A stretch of DNA of 64,000 nucleotides, from assembly GCA_003550305.1 (NCBI GenBank), contig QKYT01000284.1, positions 42,999 through 106,998 on the forward strand, in the 5' to 3' direction. The DNA comes from Glomus cerebriforme (Eukaryota > Glomeromycota > Glomeromycetes > Glomerales > Glomeraceae). Shown piece after piece: positions 11,598 to 25,306 of the stretch. Each line of letters begins with the position of its first letter. Within the stretch, counting starts at the first letter, position 1. Made by a program: the position numbers and the translations under genes. Below the pieces are notes generated by a model. That model did no database searches, was not told the origin of the DNA, and saw nothing but the letters and a program-made list of their open reading frames with translations.

Positions 11598-12135
11598 TTA
11601 AAAAGGCAATGATGGCTTGCTCTTTTCTTTTTCTTTGAGTTTGTCCTGAAATAAAATAAGTCAATTAGACAAATAATAAATATAAGACTAAATAAAAAAT
11701 GATGGTTTTTTTTTTTTTTTTTTTACCTTTCTCCAATTTTCGATAGTTTTTTGCATTTCTTCTAAAGCTTTCTGAATTTTCGCTTTCCTATATTTAAAAA
11801 CAAAAAATTCGTTTAAACCTTTTTCATGTTTTCTTCTTTTACATATCTTCTTACCTCTCCGGGGCATTTCTTTCGTGTTTAGCACCTTTAGGAGGCTTTG
11901 TTCTAGGAGGTTTCTTCTCTTTCTTAGGTGGGAGTCCAATATCCTTCGCATTTGTCCCTAAATATTCAGCATTTTTCCTCATGTCAGCTAATTTGCGTGA
12001 AGATACTTTTGGATGCATATATCTTTTACGTCCCCACATATTTTTATATATAAATTTAGGTTTGAAATCTGAAGGTGTATAAGTTCTTTTTAAATGGTTG
12101 AGTGCTTGTTCGGATATGCGTTTTATAGTCGACAT
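11598..12135 (-). CDS. mitochondrial large ribosomal subunit protein mL59 (Mrpl25-like)
   Basis: Three exons, beginning MSTIKRISEQALNHLKRTYTP and ending KEKSKPSLPF at 11598. The protein is small (about 130 residues) and very basic. The order of blocks KVSSRKLADMRKNAEYLG, then LPPK, then PKGAKHERNAPERKAKIQKA and an EMQKTIENWRK helix matches the fungal mL59 family (yeast Mrpl25: SLRR..., LPP..., PKGHKHE..., helical tail). It would act in the mitochondrial 54S subunit. The open frame extends upstream to 12216, but the MSTIKR start gives the more mitochondrial-like N-terminus. The first donor follows PERK codons near 11852. The last intron contains a long pyrimidine/purine run. Identity is from pattern recognition, so moderate confidence. 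Confidence 0.62.
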
Positions 12136-12834
12136 TTGACTGATTTGAGAATTAAAAGAAAGTGTTAAGAATTCAATTAAAAAATGTTCTGTTAATTGAT
12201 GCGCATTATCAACCAATCATATCAATGCACTGAAAATACTTTAGTGATGATTAGTGCGCGACAAAGATTTGTCCTAAAATTTTCTCTAAAAATTGTCCAT
12301 TAGGTCTTCATTCCTTAAAAGTTGTCCTGGTCTCAGTTCTTTAGATTTTAGGATGTCTTGATTTTTCCTTTTTTATATAAATTTTCCTTAAAGGTAATTC
12401 TAAAATTTGTTCCTGTCGTCGCCATCGTCAAAGTCACCAACGCGAACGCCATTTTATCCCATTTGATCCCAGGAAAAAAATTAAAAGAGAATTCGATGTC
12501 ATAGCCATATCTGTCGCGTAAACTACAGCTATATTAAGAGCAATTCTAATCACAAAACTGCAATATATCAGTCCATGGATTAAGAGTTAAAATTCGCAGA
12601 GATCAAATTGTTGTGACGACGTGAAAAAGAGGAGTATCTTACACTTAAAAGAAGATTAATTTTTTATCAAATTTCCAAAGCACGAACAAAAAGGCTTCAT
12701 CTGAGATAATAAAAGAGCATTACCTAGTGTAAAGCACAAGTTACATAGTAATGATAGTATTAACGGTGGTAATTGATCAGCCTGTGTAACCTAGAGTAGA
12801 TATTATTCTATTTTGGTTTTTTTTTAAAAAAATA
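12136..12834. promoter_or_regulatory. divergent intergenic, mL59 / LSM1 promoter and leaders
   Basis: A 700-bp spacer between divergent starts. It has repeated short strings of the form AAAATTTGTCC / AAATTGTCC / AAAGTTGTCC at 12260-12340, and a GC-richer patch at 12415-12440 (CGTCGCCATCGTC) extending to about 12470. It probably holds a long LSM1 5' leader. No ORF worth calling is present. Confidence 0.45.
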
Positions 12835-13501
12835 ATGGATAATTTTATTCCAGGACAAATATTCACAACTTCTGCCAGTTTGGTAGATAGTGTCGATAGT
12901 AAGTTTTTTTTTAAAATAATAAACTATCTCTCCTTTTTTTCTTTTAAATTCACATATTTTTTATTTAAAAAGGAAAATTATTAGTGGTACTTCGTGATGG
13001 TCGTAAACTTATTGGTGTATTAAGGTCTTTTGATCAATTTGGTGATTATTTTATGCTTTTTTTTTCCCTTATAATAATGAAATAAAAAAAGTTTCAAGTA
13101 TTAATTTTTATTTATTTATATACAGCAAATTTAGTTTTACAAGATACAATAGAGCGTATTTACGTAGGTGACGCGTATGGAGATATACCTCGAGGAATTT
13201 TTATAATTAGAGGTGAAAATGTAGTTTTGTTAGGTGAAATTGTAAGATTTTTTTCCTTCGAATGAATTCTTCATTATTTTAATTACTTAATTACTTATTT
13301 ATTAATATATTCATTATTTAAATTAAATAAAAGGATCTTGATAAGGAGGATGAATTACCACTTCGACAAGTACCAGTTGAAGAAATTTTATTAGCGCAAC
13401 GAGAGGAAATGGAAGCAAGACAAAAACGTGAAAAACTTAAGAATAAATTGTTACATGATCAAGGATTTAGTGTGGATTTTACTGAGACCGATTTATATTA
13501 A
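12835..13501 (+). CDS. LSM1, U6 snRNA-associated Sm-like protein
   Basis: Sm-fold subunit of the cytoplasmic Lsm1-7 ring, which with Pat1 binds oligoadenylated mRNA 3' ends and promotes decapping in P-bodies. Four exons. [21 protein letters not shown] begins the chain. Sm motif 1 is [22 protein letters not shown] followed, after an intron, by [15 protein letters not shown]; Sm motif 2 is [19 protein letters not shown]. The C-terminal helix, with an [17 protein letters not shown] stretch and a final tail, is the Lsm1-specific extension that crosses the ring. About 140 residues, usual for the family. Lsm1, rather than another Lsm, is indicated by the [22 protein letters not shown] string and the tail. 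Confidence 0.95.
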
Positions 13502-14151
13502 TTAATTTTACACTTTATATATACATATAATTAATAATATTAAAAATAAGGAAGTGAGTTATGTATTAGGTAACAGATTATTGTTTTGCACAATAATGGT
13601 ACGAATTCTATCTTAAATTACTTTATACACTCTTCAAGGATTTTGTTTTTTTTAAAGAAAAAAAAAAATCCTATATAATCATTTGTAGATTCAACTTTTA
13701 AACATTTGTCTATCAGGCAATAATTTTATACGCCACAACTAAAAAGATAATTTACCAATTTTATATTCTTTTTTTTTTTTTATTATTTTTTTTTTTTAAA
13801 ATATTTTAAAAGGAAACCGGGTTTTTTTTTTTTTTTTTTTTTTGCAAAGAAAAAGATAAAAAGGGAAGAATAAAAAAAATCAAATACGTAAAAAAAGGAA
13901 TACAGAAAATTTTAAGAAAATTACTGTATTCAAAAAAAACAAGGGAAGGGGGTTTGAAGGGGAAAAATTTTTTTAAGTATTTAAAATAAATGTTCCGATA
14001 ATTTTTTAAGAACTAAACCAATTCACCAATTGTACAAATGCTCATTAACCTATAAACTCGTATTACCAATTATCATAAGATAAACTAAATACCCTATTAT
14101 CAAATTAGTGTAATAGTACAAGTACATACATAGTAAAATTCCATCAAATTG
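13502..14151. other. homopolymer-rich convergent spacer
   Basis: 3' spacer between LSM1 (+) and the F-box gene (-). It has long T runs (13768-13796, 13823-13842) and purine-rich DNA at 13845-13970. No coding potential is seen. Confidence 0.6.
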
Positions 14152-17100
14152 TTATGACGAACCACTGCTGCTTGGTACAACCGTTGCTCTTACATTATTA
14201 GTTAATGAATTGTTATTGTTAGCTGTAATTGCAGTTGTAGTTGCGGCAATAGCGGCGAAGGTGGTAGTAGTTGTAGTTGTGGCAACAGCAACGTTATTAT
14301 TATTAACGTTATTATTACCATTATTAATACCATAATTATTGTTATGGTTATTTCCAATAGCAATAATAAATCTATTGTTTATATTTCCAATAACCATGTT
14401 ATCATCATCGTCGTCATCCTCTTCGGCGAATCTTTCACGATCTGCAACGAACAAACTACTTTTACTTATCACACCGGTCTTAACATCTCTGATGAGATCG
14501 ATGACTTGTCGTACGACCTTTTCAGGATCAATACCAGATTTGACATCTTCCACGTGAGCTTTATATAAATTTGAAACCTAAAATGATTAAAACATAATTT
14601 ATTAAATTAACAATTAAAAAATATAAATATTATAATAAATAAATAAGAAAATTTTATACCTTATAAATAGTAGATATTTCATAAGTATCGCGTAAAAAGA
14701 AATCTGCATCTTCATCGATTTCTGTAAATATCGCTTGATATTCTGGATGATTCTTGATTCTGTAACACCAATAATAAATTAATGTGTATATAGATATATA
14801 TTTGGTACAAAGATACAAAAAATAAGGATTATAATTAAATACCTTGAAGCAATATCATCTTTGCGTATTTCTTTTTCCATATGTTTAACCTTTTCCTTAA
14901 TATAAGGTTCAAGGTGACTCAATGGAGAACAATCTTCGTCGTAAACCCAAGCTTGAGCTAACTGATTAAATGTGAACCATCCATTCGTAGTTATCCACCT
15001 AATTCTTGTTTGGAACGAAACACCATCCGTTGGTCGTTTAATCATTGCTATATTCCAGTAAGTTGAATTTAGTTTTGCTTCCGTCGCGGCACGATCAACC
15101 GCTGCTAATCGATTTAATCTAATTTGTTCACATTCTTTAATCTTTTTGATGGTATCATCAATACTTGGTCTATCAGGGAAATTGTTAACTTCATAATAAA
15201 AGCAACTTGTCGTATATGCTGTCCAAGAACATGGACGCCTTGGTGGATCATAGAAGTCCGAAATAGTACCAAGACATCGTTTGTACCATTCGCGTGCCTC
15301 AGAGGTTATTAATTCTGGAGAAAAATTCGGGACCTGTTTAAGTAACTTTTGCATAAATTCTTCAGCACGTACGATAAACCTTAAGGCTGCTCTTTTAGGA
15401 ACAGATATATCTAAAAACACAATAAAATTCGTTAAAAAAATATATATACATATATACATATAAAGGAGTTTGAAGAATTATTAAATGAACTTACTTCTGG
15501 TAGCATAATGATATTCATCTTTGGCCTCAGTACATAACAGACGATCAGGACCTTGAAAATTGATTTCATTACAACTACTCAATTTAGCATTCATCCATTC
15601 TTTACGTCTCAATATCGTATTTGATCGAATAATATCTTTTGCGGCATCTATTTTTAAAATACATTTAATAAATAATTAATTAATTAAAAAACAACAATTT
15701 TTTTATGACACGTACATTCTAAGCAACCACAATAACCATCTTCGGTTGAGCAAAACCCATTGCAATCCTTTATAAAATCTTCATAATCACAATACATAGT
15801 CTTCAATTGTTCTGGAGGTTCAATCATATCATAATGTGAGGATATACCCTATAAAAAAAATATCAATGTTATACAAATGTTCAATTTAGATACATCTTAA
15901 CTGCGTCAAGTCGCAATAAATTTTAAGGTGACGACATACCTTCATCAAGTAGATTTCACTATTCTTCATTCTTAGTTTCAAGTTATCTTCATAAATACTC
16001 CTCAATTCTTCTATACAATTTGGCAAATCCGTGAAATACCAGTCAATTTTTTCTCTTAATTTCCTCTCTAATAATTGTCTCCTCCAATTTTCTTGTGTCC
16101 TAGTTAAAGACATATCATTCTTCAACCAATTTTGTCTCTTACGAACACGTGCCAAATATAAATCTCCACATTTTTCTGGCGGAGGTTTCTTTCCTCGTCT
16201 TGCCCACCATTCTTTTGCATCACGTAAAAATCTTTGACGATCTACTTCACAATTGTTTTGATTAATTGAATCATGCCATGTTTGTATAAGTGATGATTCA
16301 AAGATTTCCTCCCGATTAAAGTATGACAAGATTTCATTACATGTCCGAGCAACTGTCAATGGGTAATCTAATGAATTTTGTGATGATAAAAGTGGTGACG
16401 ACATTCCTCCTCCGAGTATAAATTCATCATATATCCGTCTAGTTTTTAAATCTAATTCCATACGTAATTTATCAACCATGGTAATACCATTCGCTAAAAG
16501 ATGACCATTTAATCCTATTAATCTTTTCACCCTGGGTACAACAATTGTTTGTAATTCAAACATAATATCATCCAAATTTTTTCGTAAAGCTTTACTTTTC
16601 GTTTGAGAATTGGATGGTGTTGAGGGTGCAGAGTTATCATCATTAGAATCTTGTTCAACAGATATACGAAGTCGTTTTCGGGCCAAACTATTATTTGTCT
16701 TGTTAGAAATATACTAGATGAAAATTTAAAAAGTTACATCAGGTTTTTGTTCACGTGAAAATTCGTGTAATAACGTGAGCATAATAAATTATTAAAATAC
16801 CTCGTGTATTTCTAATTTAAGTTCCTTTGGGAACCACCATTCTTCCATGACTGATAATTCTTCTTTCAAGTCCAAATCTCTAAAGCAATGAAGGATTGCT
16901 TGTGTTCTTTCCGAATAAGATTCTTCTTGTTCTCTTTGTTTTCTCTTGCGTTTAAAATTCTCCTTTGCAAATTTCTCAGATTGACGTTGTTCCACATCAC
17001 GATCCAAATCAGTTTGTGGATCGGAATATTTTTGTCGTCTTAAATGATCAAGATGATTTCGAAGATAAAAAGTACAATTCATACCAAGATCATAGACGTA

Positions 17101-18316
17101 AGTTTTCCATGGCTGACAAATATAAAAAAAAAACAACATATAAGATTTAAAGTATTAAATTTATAAGTATAATAATAACATTTAAAATACCTTAAGTACT
17201 TCAATCTCCTTTGAGGATAGAGTGAATGCGTATAACGCACTTTTATTTATCAATTGTCTTACGACACAGAATCTACACAGGCGAACTTCCCATACAGGAA
17301 TTGGATCACCCGATTCACCACAAACAGTGCAAACTTCTGTAACATAATATTTATATGATTCAACAAACTAAAATAAATTTGAAATGATTTATTAGAATAT
17401 AATTTTGTAAATAAGCAAGCATAAATATGATTTAAAAATAATAATTACCTGAATCTATTTTTTTAAATTAATATTCAAATATTAAATAGAGTTAGTACAT
17501 AATTAAATATTAAATACAATAATAAAAGAAAAACATCCAAATTTACCTTCCAATCAGATACTCTGAATTCCCTCGATTCTTGATTGACAATAGATTGTCT
17601 TATCTTTGGTAAAACGGGGGCATGAATAGCTCTCTCCGGCTGTTCACCAGTTTCCATAGCACATTCATCAATAGAATTATAAGTAGCCAATAATTTATAA
17701 TACAAAAATCTATAAGGACTATGTTGTCCGCGTATTATATGATAGAGCGCTTTAGATGTTCGTTCCATTGCCGCTAGCGAGGGTCCTAAGTAATTACGCG
17801 TTACAATATTGTACAACCATTAATATAAACATTTAATTTTTGAATAAAAGACGAATAATAAAAAGTTACATTACCATCTTATAATAACGCGAAATTTATG
17901 ATGACAGTAGATGATGGATAAGAAAAAAAAAACATCATTAGAACATGAAAATATATTACATAACAATCAAAAATAAAAAAATAATACACACCAAAGAACT
18001 CTAATAAATATAGCAACATATCTAAAGGCATACTCAACAAATGACTTGAAGTATTCGTTTGTGTGAGATCATGACATACTTTCTTCCTTTTTGATCTTTT
18101 TGCTGACGAAGGAGATAAAGTATTACTTGAAGAACGTCTTATAGGTTGTTTTGTAAGTCTTTTAGGCACATGAGTTTGAGCTCTCATTTCTTCAAGAGCT
18201 TTTCGTTCCAGCTCTTCACATCTTCTCCTATCATCACGTCGTTGTATTCTGAGTGAACGTCTTACAGAAGAACGTTCTTTCGTTGTATAATATTTTGGAA
18301 TTTCCGGGATCATCAT
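14152..18316 (-). CDS. large F-box protein with cysteine-rich motifs, unknown substrate
   Basis: Ten exons encode roughly 1,070 residues. After a basic N-terminus (RRSLRIQRRDDRRRCEELE...) comes an F-box: LSMPLDMLLYLLEFFG joins across an intron to PSLAAMERTSKALYHIIRG. A Cys cluster of zinc-ribbon type follows (VCTVCGESGDPIPVWEVRLC, then RFC). Then come charged helices, a basic patch (ARKRLRISVEQ), a second Cys-rich segment (CNGFCSTEDGYCGCLE) and a helical C-terminal half. The tail is low complexity: acidic Asp run, then Asn and Thr/Ala repeats (14160-14420). F-box proteins recruit substrates to SCF ubiquitin ligases through Skp1; here the substrate is unknown. The acceptor placing ETNNSLARKRL in frame is about 16710. 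I recognise no family beyond the F-box; it may be a lineage-restricted protein. Confidence 0.75.
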
Positions 18317-18938
18317 TCCTTATTATCAAATTACTTTAATACTTTTTGGTTTTTCTTTTATATTAATTATACCACAAGGGAAACTATTTTTTTTAAATAC
18401 TAAACAATAGACAGGGAAGATATATATATATATATATATATATATAATAAAAAAAAATTTTTTTTTTTGTCTATGTATAGTTTTATAGAAAAATAAAGAT
18501 ATAAATTCTTTCTATACAATTGAATAGTTTTTTTTCAGTATTTATTTCGTAAAAATAAAAACAAAGTAAAGAATATATCGTTTATTTTTCTTTTTCTCTA
18601 TAGGGTGAGTCTAAATGGTTAGAAGAATGACTCTGTTGAGGAATGGGATAAAAGACCACAACACAAATTTGATTCACTTTGACAGATGCAGAGAAAAAGT
18701 AAGTGATAGTATAAGAAGAAGGTTAGAAGTTTGAGTTTGAAAAGAGTTTATAAGTAAAACAAAAATTAAAGGTCAAGAACAAGTCTTTTTTTTAAACTAG
18801 AGGATTTTTCTATATATTAAAAAAAAAAAAAAAAAAAAAAGATATAGATATAGATAGATAGATAGAGATATATATATCAACAAAAGTTGAGGATTTGTTA
18901 TTTTTTGTGAGGAAAAGTATACGTGTATATAGTGTATG
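18317..18938. other. F-box gene promoter region and low-complexity DNA
   Basis: Contains a (TA)n run at 18421-18446, a poly-A at 18819-18840 and a GATA/GATAGA microsatellite at 18841-18874. It runs into the assembly gap. No gene is seen. Confidence 0.6.
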
Positions 18939-19530
18939 NNNNNNNNNNNNNNNNNNNNNNNNNNNNNNNNNNNNNNNNNNNNNNNNNNNNNNNNNNNNNN
19001 NNNNNNNNNNNNNNNNNNNNNNNNNNNNNNNNNNNNNNNNNNNNNNNNNNNNNNNNNNNNNNNNNNNNNNNNNNNNNNNNNNNNNNNNNNNNNNNNNNNN
19101 NNNNNNNNNNNNNNNNNNNNNNNNNNNNNNNNNNNNNNNNNNNNNNNNNNNNNNNNNNNNNNNNNNNNNNNNNNNNNNNNNNNNNNNNNNNNNNNNNNNN
19201 NNNNNNNNNNNNNNNNNNNNNNNNNNNNNNNNNNNNNNNNNNNNNNNNNNNNNNNNNNNNNNNNNNNNNNNNNNNNNNNNNNNNNNNNNNNNNNNNNNNN
19301 NNNNNNNNNNNNNNNNNNNNNNNNNNNNNNNNNNNNNNNNNNNNNNNNNNNNNNNNNNNNNNNNNNNNNNNNNNNNNNNNNNNNNNNNNNNNNNNNNNNN
19401 NNNNNNNNNNNNNNNNNNNNNNNNNNNNNNNNNNNNNNNNNNNNNNNNNNNNNNNNNNNNNNNNNNNNNNNNNNNNNNNNNNNNNNNNNNNNNNNNNNNN
19501 NNNNNNNNNNNNNNNNNNNNNNNNNNNNNN
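18939..19530. other. assembly gap (592 n)
   Basis: A run of 592 undetermined bases flanked by simple-sequence DNA (GATA-type repeat on the left, 16-base A run on the right). The gap probably spans low-complexity sequence. Open frames that cross it are artefacts. Confidence 0.99.
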
Positions 19531-19822
19531 AAAAAAAAAAAAAAAATTTTTATATATATTAAAAATTTTTAAAGTAAAATATAAATAACATTTATACTGA
19601 TTTTTGGAAAAAAAATATATATATATGTGGCGAACACATTAAACTCAAATTAGAAGAGTGGGGTAAAAAAAAAAAAAAAAAAAAAGTCTTTTGAGATTTA
19701 CTTGCACCAAAAGGAGTTGTGATTGATGATCCTAAATAATAAAGTCACATATTTATTTATAAAGCTAAAACGGTTTTATATATAACATTAGGATCGTCAT
19801 AGTATTTATTATTTATTGTTTC

Positions 19823-19853
<31 letters not shown>

Positions 19854-20084
19854 TTAAAAGAATGAATGATAAATGAATTCAATGATAAACAGGGATGCAT
19901 CAAGTACCCGGCAAATAAGCAGAGATTTAAAGTCACGGCGGTTACCGGTAATCATACCGGCAGTGAAATCAAAATTTTTTTTGATTTAATCCGGTCACTT
20001 CATACAGAGTCACTATTAATTCTAGATTCATAAATATATAATAAGAAATATATTATTACATTCACATTTACACACATATACACA

Positions 20085-20123
<39 letters not shown>

Positions 20124-23100
20124 TTGAATAAAAAAACACAAACCACAAATAAATCAAACGCACATTGTTAATCACATTCTTACCATAAAAAAGTTAATCC
20201 TAAAGAGAACGTGATCTTTTGGCGCTTTATATGCTTTTTTCGGAATTATAATAAATATTTTGCTTATTGTGTAATATAATATCGCAAACATTTTTCTCTT
20301 AATAAAATAATGTATTCTAATATTCTAATCCATCTTTGGAAGAAATATTTTTTAGATGCAAACAAAAAACTTCCAAACCACAAATCCAATTTTGGTATAT
20401 ACATACTTAGTAAATATATTAGGTTAGGATTAGGATTATTTCTGTTTATGATTTCTTAATAAAATTTAAAAATTTTATAAATTAAAAAAATCACATATGA
20501 CGATAAAAGACAATCACTTGTTGATTTTATAGTATTTAATTCTTACTTAGTATAGTTAATAGCTAATCTTTGTCTAAATTAGTTTTAGTTTAGTCTAGTT
20601 AATATTTCATTGGCGATATGTCGATTATAATATAAGTCTGAAAAATTCTTAAATTCTATATATTTATGATGTAATAATTAAATATATATACAATATATAC
20701 AATATATGTATATATATATATATATAAGTATATGATTATCATATATTAATTTGTTACACATTTTTACACTGTTACAAGTTTTAAAAAGTTATGAATATTC
20801 ACACGTGAATCTATCACGTTATATATTGCGCACTCGTATAAGAAATCCTGTTATGGTAGATTATTTCAATTGTTTAAATAACTACGAATGACCGAATATT
20901 TAAATTTGATTAATACGAATAGGATTATTATATATAAATTGTTATTAAGGAGAAAATACAATAATTAATTAAGCAAAAAAGGAAAGAAAAAGAACCTCAT
21001 TGGTTCACAAAGGAATTTCGAACATTTAAAAATGTTTTTTTTTTAATATATATATATATATATATATTATTTAAAAAGAATTTTATACATTGTTAGTTCC
21101 AATCTTAGGTTATATATTAAATAATATTTTTTTTTCGGAATATTCTTTTTAATATATTTTTTTTTCATTGTGCCAAATTTAGACTAGTAAATACTACTTA
21201 CCATTTCAGGATAGATAATGTACTCGGGTCCAACTTGATTTACTACTTCTCATCACAATGGTACTACTATATTACTATAACACTATAAAAAAATAAATAT
21301 GATACTGAGATACTTTTTACTTTTTTTAAACTCATGCGCTGATAAGAAGTCAATGGACACGATGTTTATTTATCACGATAAGAAGCCACACTTCATTATT
21401 TCTAGACATAATATTAATTTATCTAATAATTTTAATTAATTATCTTAATCACTTTTTCCGTAAAAAAAAAAAAAAAAGAGAGAGAAATTTTTTATATGGG
21501 GTTTTATTAGAATACGGGCAAAGGCGGGAAACTTTAACTTAGTTTAACCAAAAACAAATAATTACAGGATAATTTACAAGACTATCAACTTAATCATCAC
21601 AGCTTCTTTTCTATTTTGAATAGATTTCATTATAAATAGATGGATTTCCACAATAAATCTTCAATTTTTATGAAAAAAACATCTAAATCATGTTTCATAA
21701 ATTATCACTGAAAAAAGGAAAGATAAATTATATTCTTTCATTGAAAAAAATAAATAAAAAGAACAAGGTAAATCATTTTCATAAAAGTATAAATTTATTC
21801 ATTATAACGCCAACAAATAACAACCAAAGAAAAAAAAAAAGATTTCTTTCCTTACACCACTAAAAAAAAAATAGAAATTTAAAATTCTTCAAATAAGATT
21901 CTTTTTTTTTTTTAAAAAAAAAAAGATTATTTTTAGATAAAGATTTAACTTAATAGAATAAAGAAGAGTTGGGAGGTAAAAGAATTGAATCTGCAATCCT
22001 ATTGTTTTTCGATTCTCCTTTTTTATGCTAAATGTCGCTCAAATTGTAAATCCCTCTTTTTTTCTTCTTTTATTCGTTAAATTACAATGATTTTTGGTTT
22101 CGTTTTTTAATGATTTTTATTCGGCCTCGGATTTTTTTTGTCTTGTCCCCATTATAAATACTTAAATAATCAAAAGTGGCGCGGTGCAAAACACAATGAT
22201 GTGTTATGACATAATATTCCGCAGTCGATTATGTGAACTTGTCTTTCGCAATGATTCAGGGATGTGAATAAAAAAAAAACAATGGACAATCCTTATTTTA
22301 ATATGGCTTGTGTCTTTTTTTGGGTAATATTTTATTACTTCTCGTGTTAAATCCATTAAATCAATACTCTGTTTTTTTACTGATTCGATTAGTAAATGAA
22401 ATTTGTTATAAATATGACTACTTTCCCATCAAATTTTTTTTTTTCTCTTTTCTGTCTTTCCACAATTTTCCATCTTTTTTCTTAAATTTCTTGAAACAAT
22501 CGTTTATCACACAAAAACTTTTTACCACCCTTATATAATTAATACATTTCTAGCTTTTTAAATAATAGGTTTTTACGCCCAAAGGATCTAGAACTTAGAT
22601 TGTTGTTCTTTATTGTATAATTAAACCTTGTTCCGAAACAATTACTAATGTTAAACAGTTTCTTCTACATGTAACCACTTCGTTACGTTACATTACGTTC
22701 ATTTCTGGTTTTTTTTTCTTGAAAATTTCAGAATAAAGTTTTTTATATACTCTTCATGCAATATGTAATGTACTGTATGTATCCATATGTATGATAAAAT
22801 TATGACAACGAAGAACAACGAAACCCGCTTCTTTTTTTTTTCTTTCTTCAACTTCAATAATAAAACAAAACAAAAATGCAAAATATAATTTGATACCACA
22901 TAAAAAAAAAATTTTTTTTTTTCTTAGGATCTGGAAAGTGATTGGATGTATAATAATTATCCCGAGGAAAGTCAGGAGTGGGGATTTTTCTTTTAAAAAA
23001 AAATTATAGTTAGTCTTTGTTCAATTCATCATACTATAAAAACTGAACTCGTTGCTTTTCTTTTAACCCTATTTTTTTTTTTTTTTTGGATATCAACCAA

Positions 23101-25306
23101 AGACGAAGTCTATGGCAGAAGCGGCCACTTTATTCATTTAATCTATAAAATCCAATTATTAAATAAAATATATATTATATTGTATTGTTATAATTTTGGT
23201 AAAGTGGCACTGTTTAAATTCATAAAGATCAAAGTTCTATAGCCAACCAACTATTAATCAAGTTTCCCCATGAATTTTTTTTTTTTTTTTTTTTTGTTAA
23301 AAAAAAAACTCCTTTATTCGTTATTTGTTTGTTTCTTTTCCTTTATATTCCCTATCAGCAGCTTATATTAATAATTTATGCAATGCATAAACTAGTTTTT
23401 TTTTTATTCCCGTAAAATTATTTTTATAATAAATAAATAAATAAATAAAAAAAAAACAATTATTATTTTTTTTTTTTCAAGTACAAATATGGGATTTTTG
23501 TGATTATTTGGTCATTTTATTAGTTCCTTTTTTTTTTTGTAAATATTTATTTTTTACTAAATTTTTTTGCATAATTATTTATTTACTTATCAGTAATTTA
23601 TATATTACATATTTCTTTTATAATGATGCAATATTAGTATCTTTTTTTTTGATATTATATATTTAATATGATATATATTATTTATATGGGTCCCATTGTT
23701 TGACAAAGATCAAATAAATGATGTATTTATTATATTATACTACATCTAATACCCGATCTAATTGCATCTTTTTTTTTTGTATAACCGTTATAGTTTGTTT
23801 GATTATTTGTAAATTAATATTAGGTATTAATTTTTATCAGAATTGGTATTTGGTTTTTGTACTCATATAAACCAACGATTATTGAAGTTCTGCTTTTTTT
23901 TTTATATAAAAAAGGTAACATTTGTTTAAATTAAATTTAAATTAATTATAAATCAATTTCATAAAATTCCTTAATTCCATTCGTTCTTCTAATATTCGTT
24001 GTTTTATTACTCCATTTACAAAATTTAAAAAATGTTTCATGATTCCGGTCATTTATATATCACATGTTTTAAAATTGTGAAGACAGTATCAAAGTTGTTG
24101 TGATTAATAAATGAAGGGTGTAAAATAAATCTCAATATCCCATATTAATCCAATTGTCATTATGTTAATATTTTTTTATTTCTTGCTCATGAAGTCATTG
24201 ATGACATGATTATTTTCTAATTTTTCTAATACAAATATTCTTTCTCCCAACTATTTAACTATATTATTATTATATGTATAAAAAATTAACTTGTCTGAAC
24301 AAACATTTAAAACTTTACAAATCATTCTTCAGACCCTAATCTTTGATAAAATTATTGCAACGTAAATTATAATGATGCATGATATCATCCAATTCGAACA
24401 TTCTGATTTCGCCTGTTGTAAGAACGGTATAATATTAGTAATGCATTGGTTTTATTTAGTAATAATGGAAATACTTAATCAATTCCTCCTCTAGAGTCAG
24501 CAGACTAAGTTAGGGTGTCTGAGTAGAAAGTCACCTGGGATATAATAATTCTCCTGAGTTTGAACAACAAACTAGGAGTTACCCTATCTTTGCAAAATAA
24601 AAACAAACTCACTTTCCCCTTTAGTGCAACATATGTATTCGATTCCAACAATCCTTTTGTTTCATCCAAAAAGTAAAGAGATCCAATTATCTGATATTAA
24701 CAAAAGCAATAATTGCATCATGGTTAAAATATAAAAATCTGTAGTATGATCACCTAATATTTTAAATAAATTTCAAAATTGCAGAAGATTTCTTTTCCCT
24801 TACCTAAAAAAATTACCCATGGATATGTTTTTAACTTATAAAGTGTCCAAAGTATTTTTACTCAACCATTTCGCTCTTAAAACTAATAGTCAACTGGGTC
24901 AAGGGTTTTAATGTAATCAAACAAGTGAACTAATTAACTGGAAATGTTGTTTGAATTATCACACTTACCAAAACAATACAATGGAGCCACCAAAGGAGGA
25001 AGAAATTATTTGTTCTCGGTAGAATTTGTAATAATTGAAAATGGAATATCGTAAAACTAAAGTTAGTAAATTTCATGGCTTTGTCAAACTTTAAAATTAT
25101 GATTCAAGTTTTGACTCGTGAAATACACGTTAACCCGATCACCATACAAAAATATTTGGGTATTAAAAAAATAACTTTTAACTTGTATGAAAGTTGAAAT
25201 GTTCGGTGGCTATGTAGCACGGAAAAAAAAAATTGTTACGCAAACTTTATATTATTGATCAGCATGTCTTGTGACAATTGACAAATCAATAATATCATTC
25301 ATAATA
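19531..25306. other. long gene-poor, low-complexity region
   Basis: About 5.8 kb without a supportable gene on either strand. It has poly-A/poly-T runs (19664-19685, 19823-19850, 23277-23295), an (ATT)n array at 20085-20120 and (TA)n runs at 20708-20727 and 21047-21066. There are a few less AT-rich islands: 19893-19995, 22130-22262 and 24485-24600. The 19893-19995 island contains ACCGGTAATCATACCGGC, a short inverted CCGGT motif. These islands could be noncoding transcripts or decayed elements; nothing identifies them. Confidence 0.6.
20085..20120 (+). repeat. (ATT)n microsatellite
   Basis: About twelve uninterrupted ATT trinucleotides, read directly from the sequence. Confidence 0.95.

Noticed and set aside
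14339..14568. Plus-strand ORFs opposite the F-box gene tail
   Set aside because: They are antisense shadows of the Asn/Asp/Thr repeats.
18895..19588. Three long open frames at the gap
   Set aside because: They are made of undetermined bases and so carry no information.
20420..20445. Telomere-like TTAGG strings
   Set aside because: Only two or three imperfect units (TTAGGTTAGGATTAGG); too short to be an interstitial telomeric repeat.
22308..22899. ORFs of 66-76 residues in the gene desert
   Set aside because: Phe/Leu/Lys-rich translations of T/A-rich DNA with no protein-like features.
24480..24590. tRNA-like island
   Set aside because: No GTTCRA-type B box with matching arms and no acceptor stem could be drawn.
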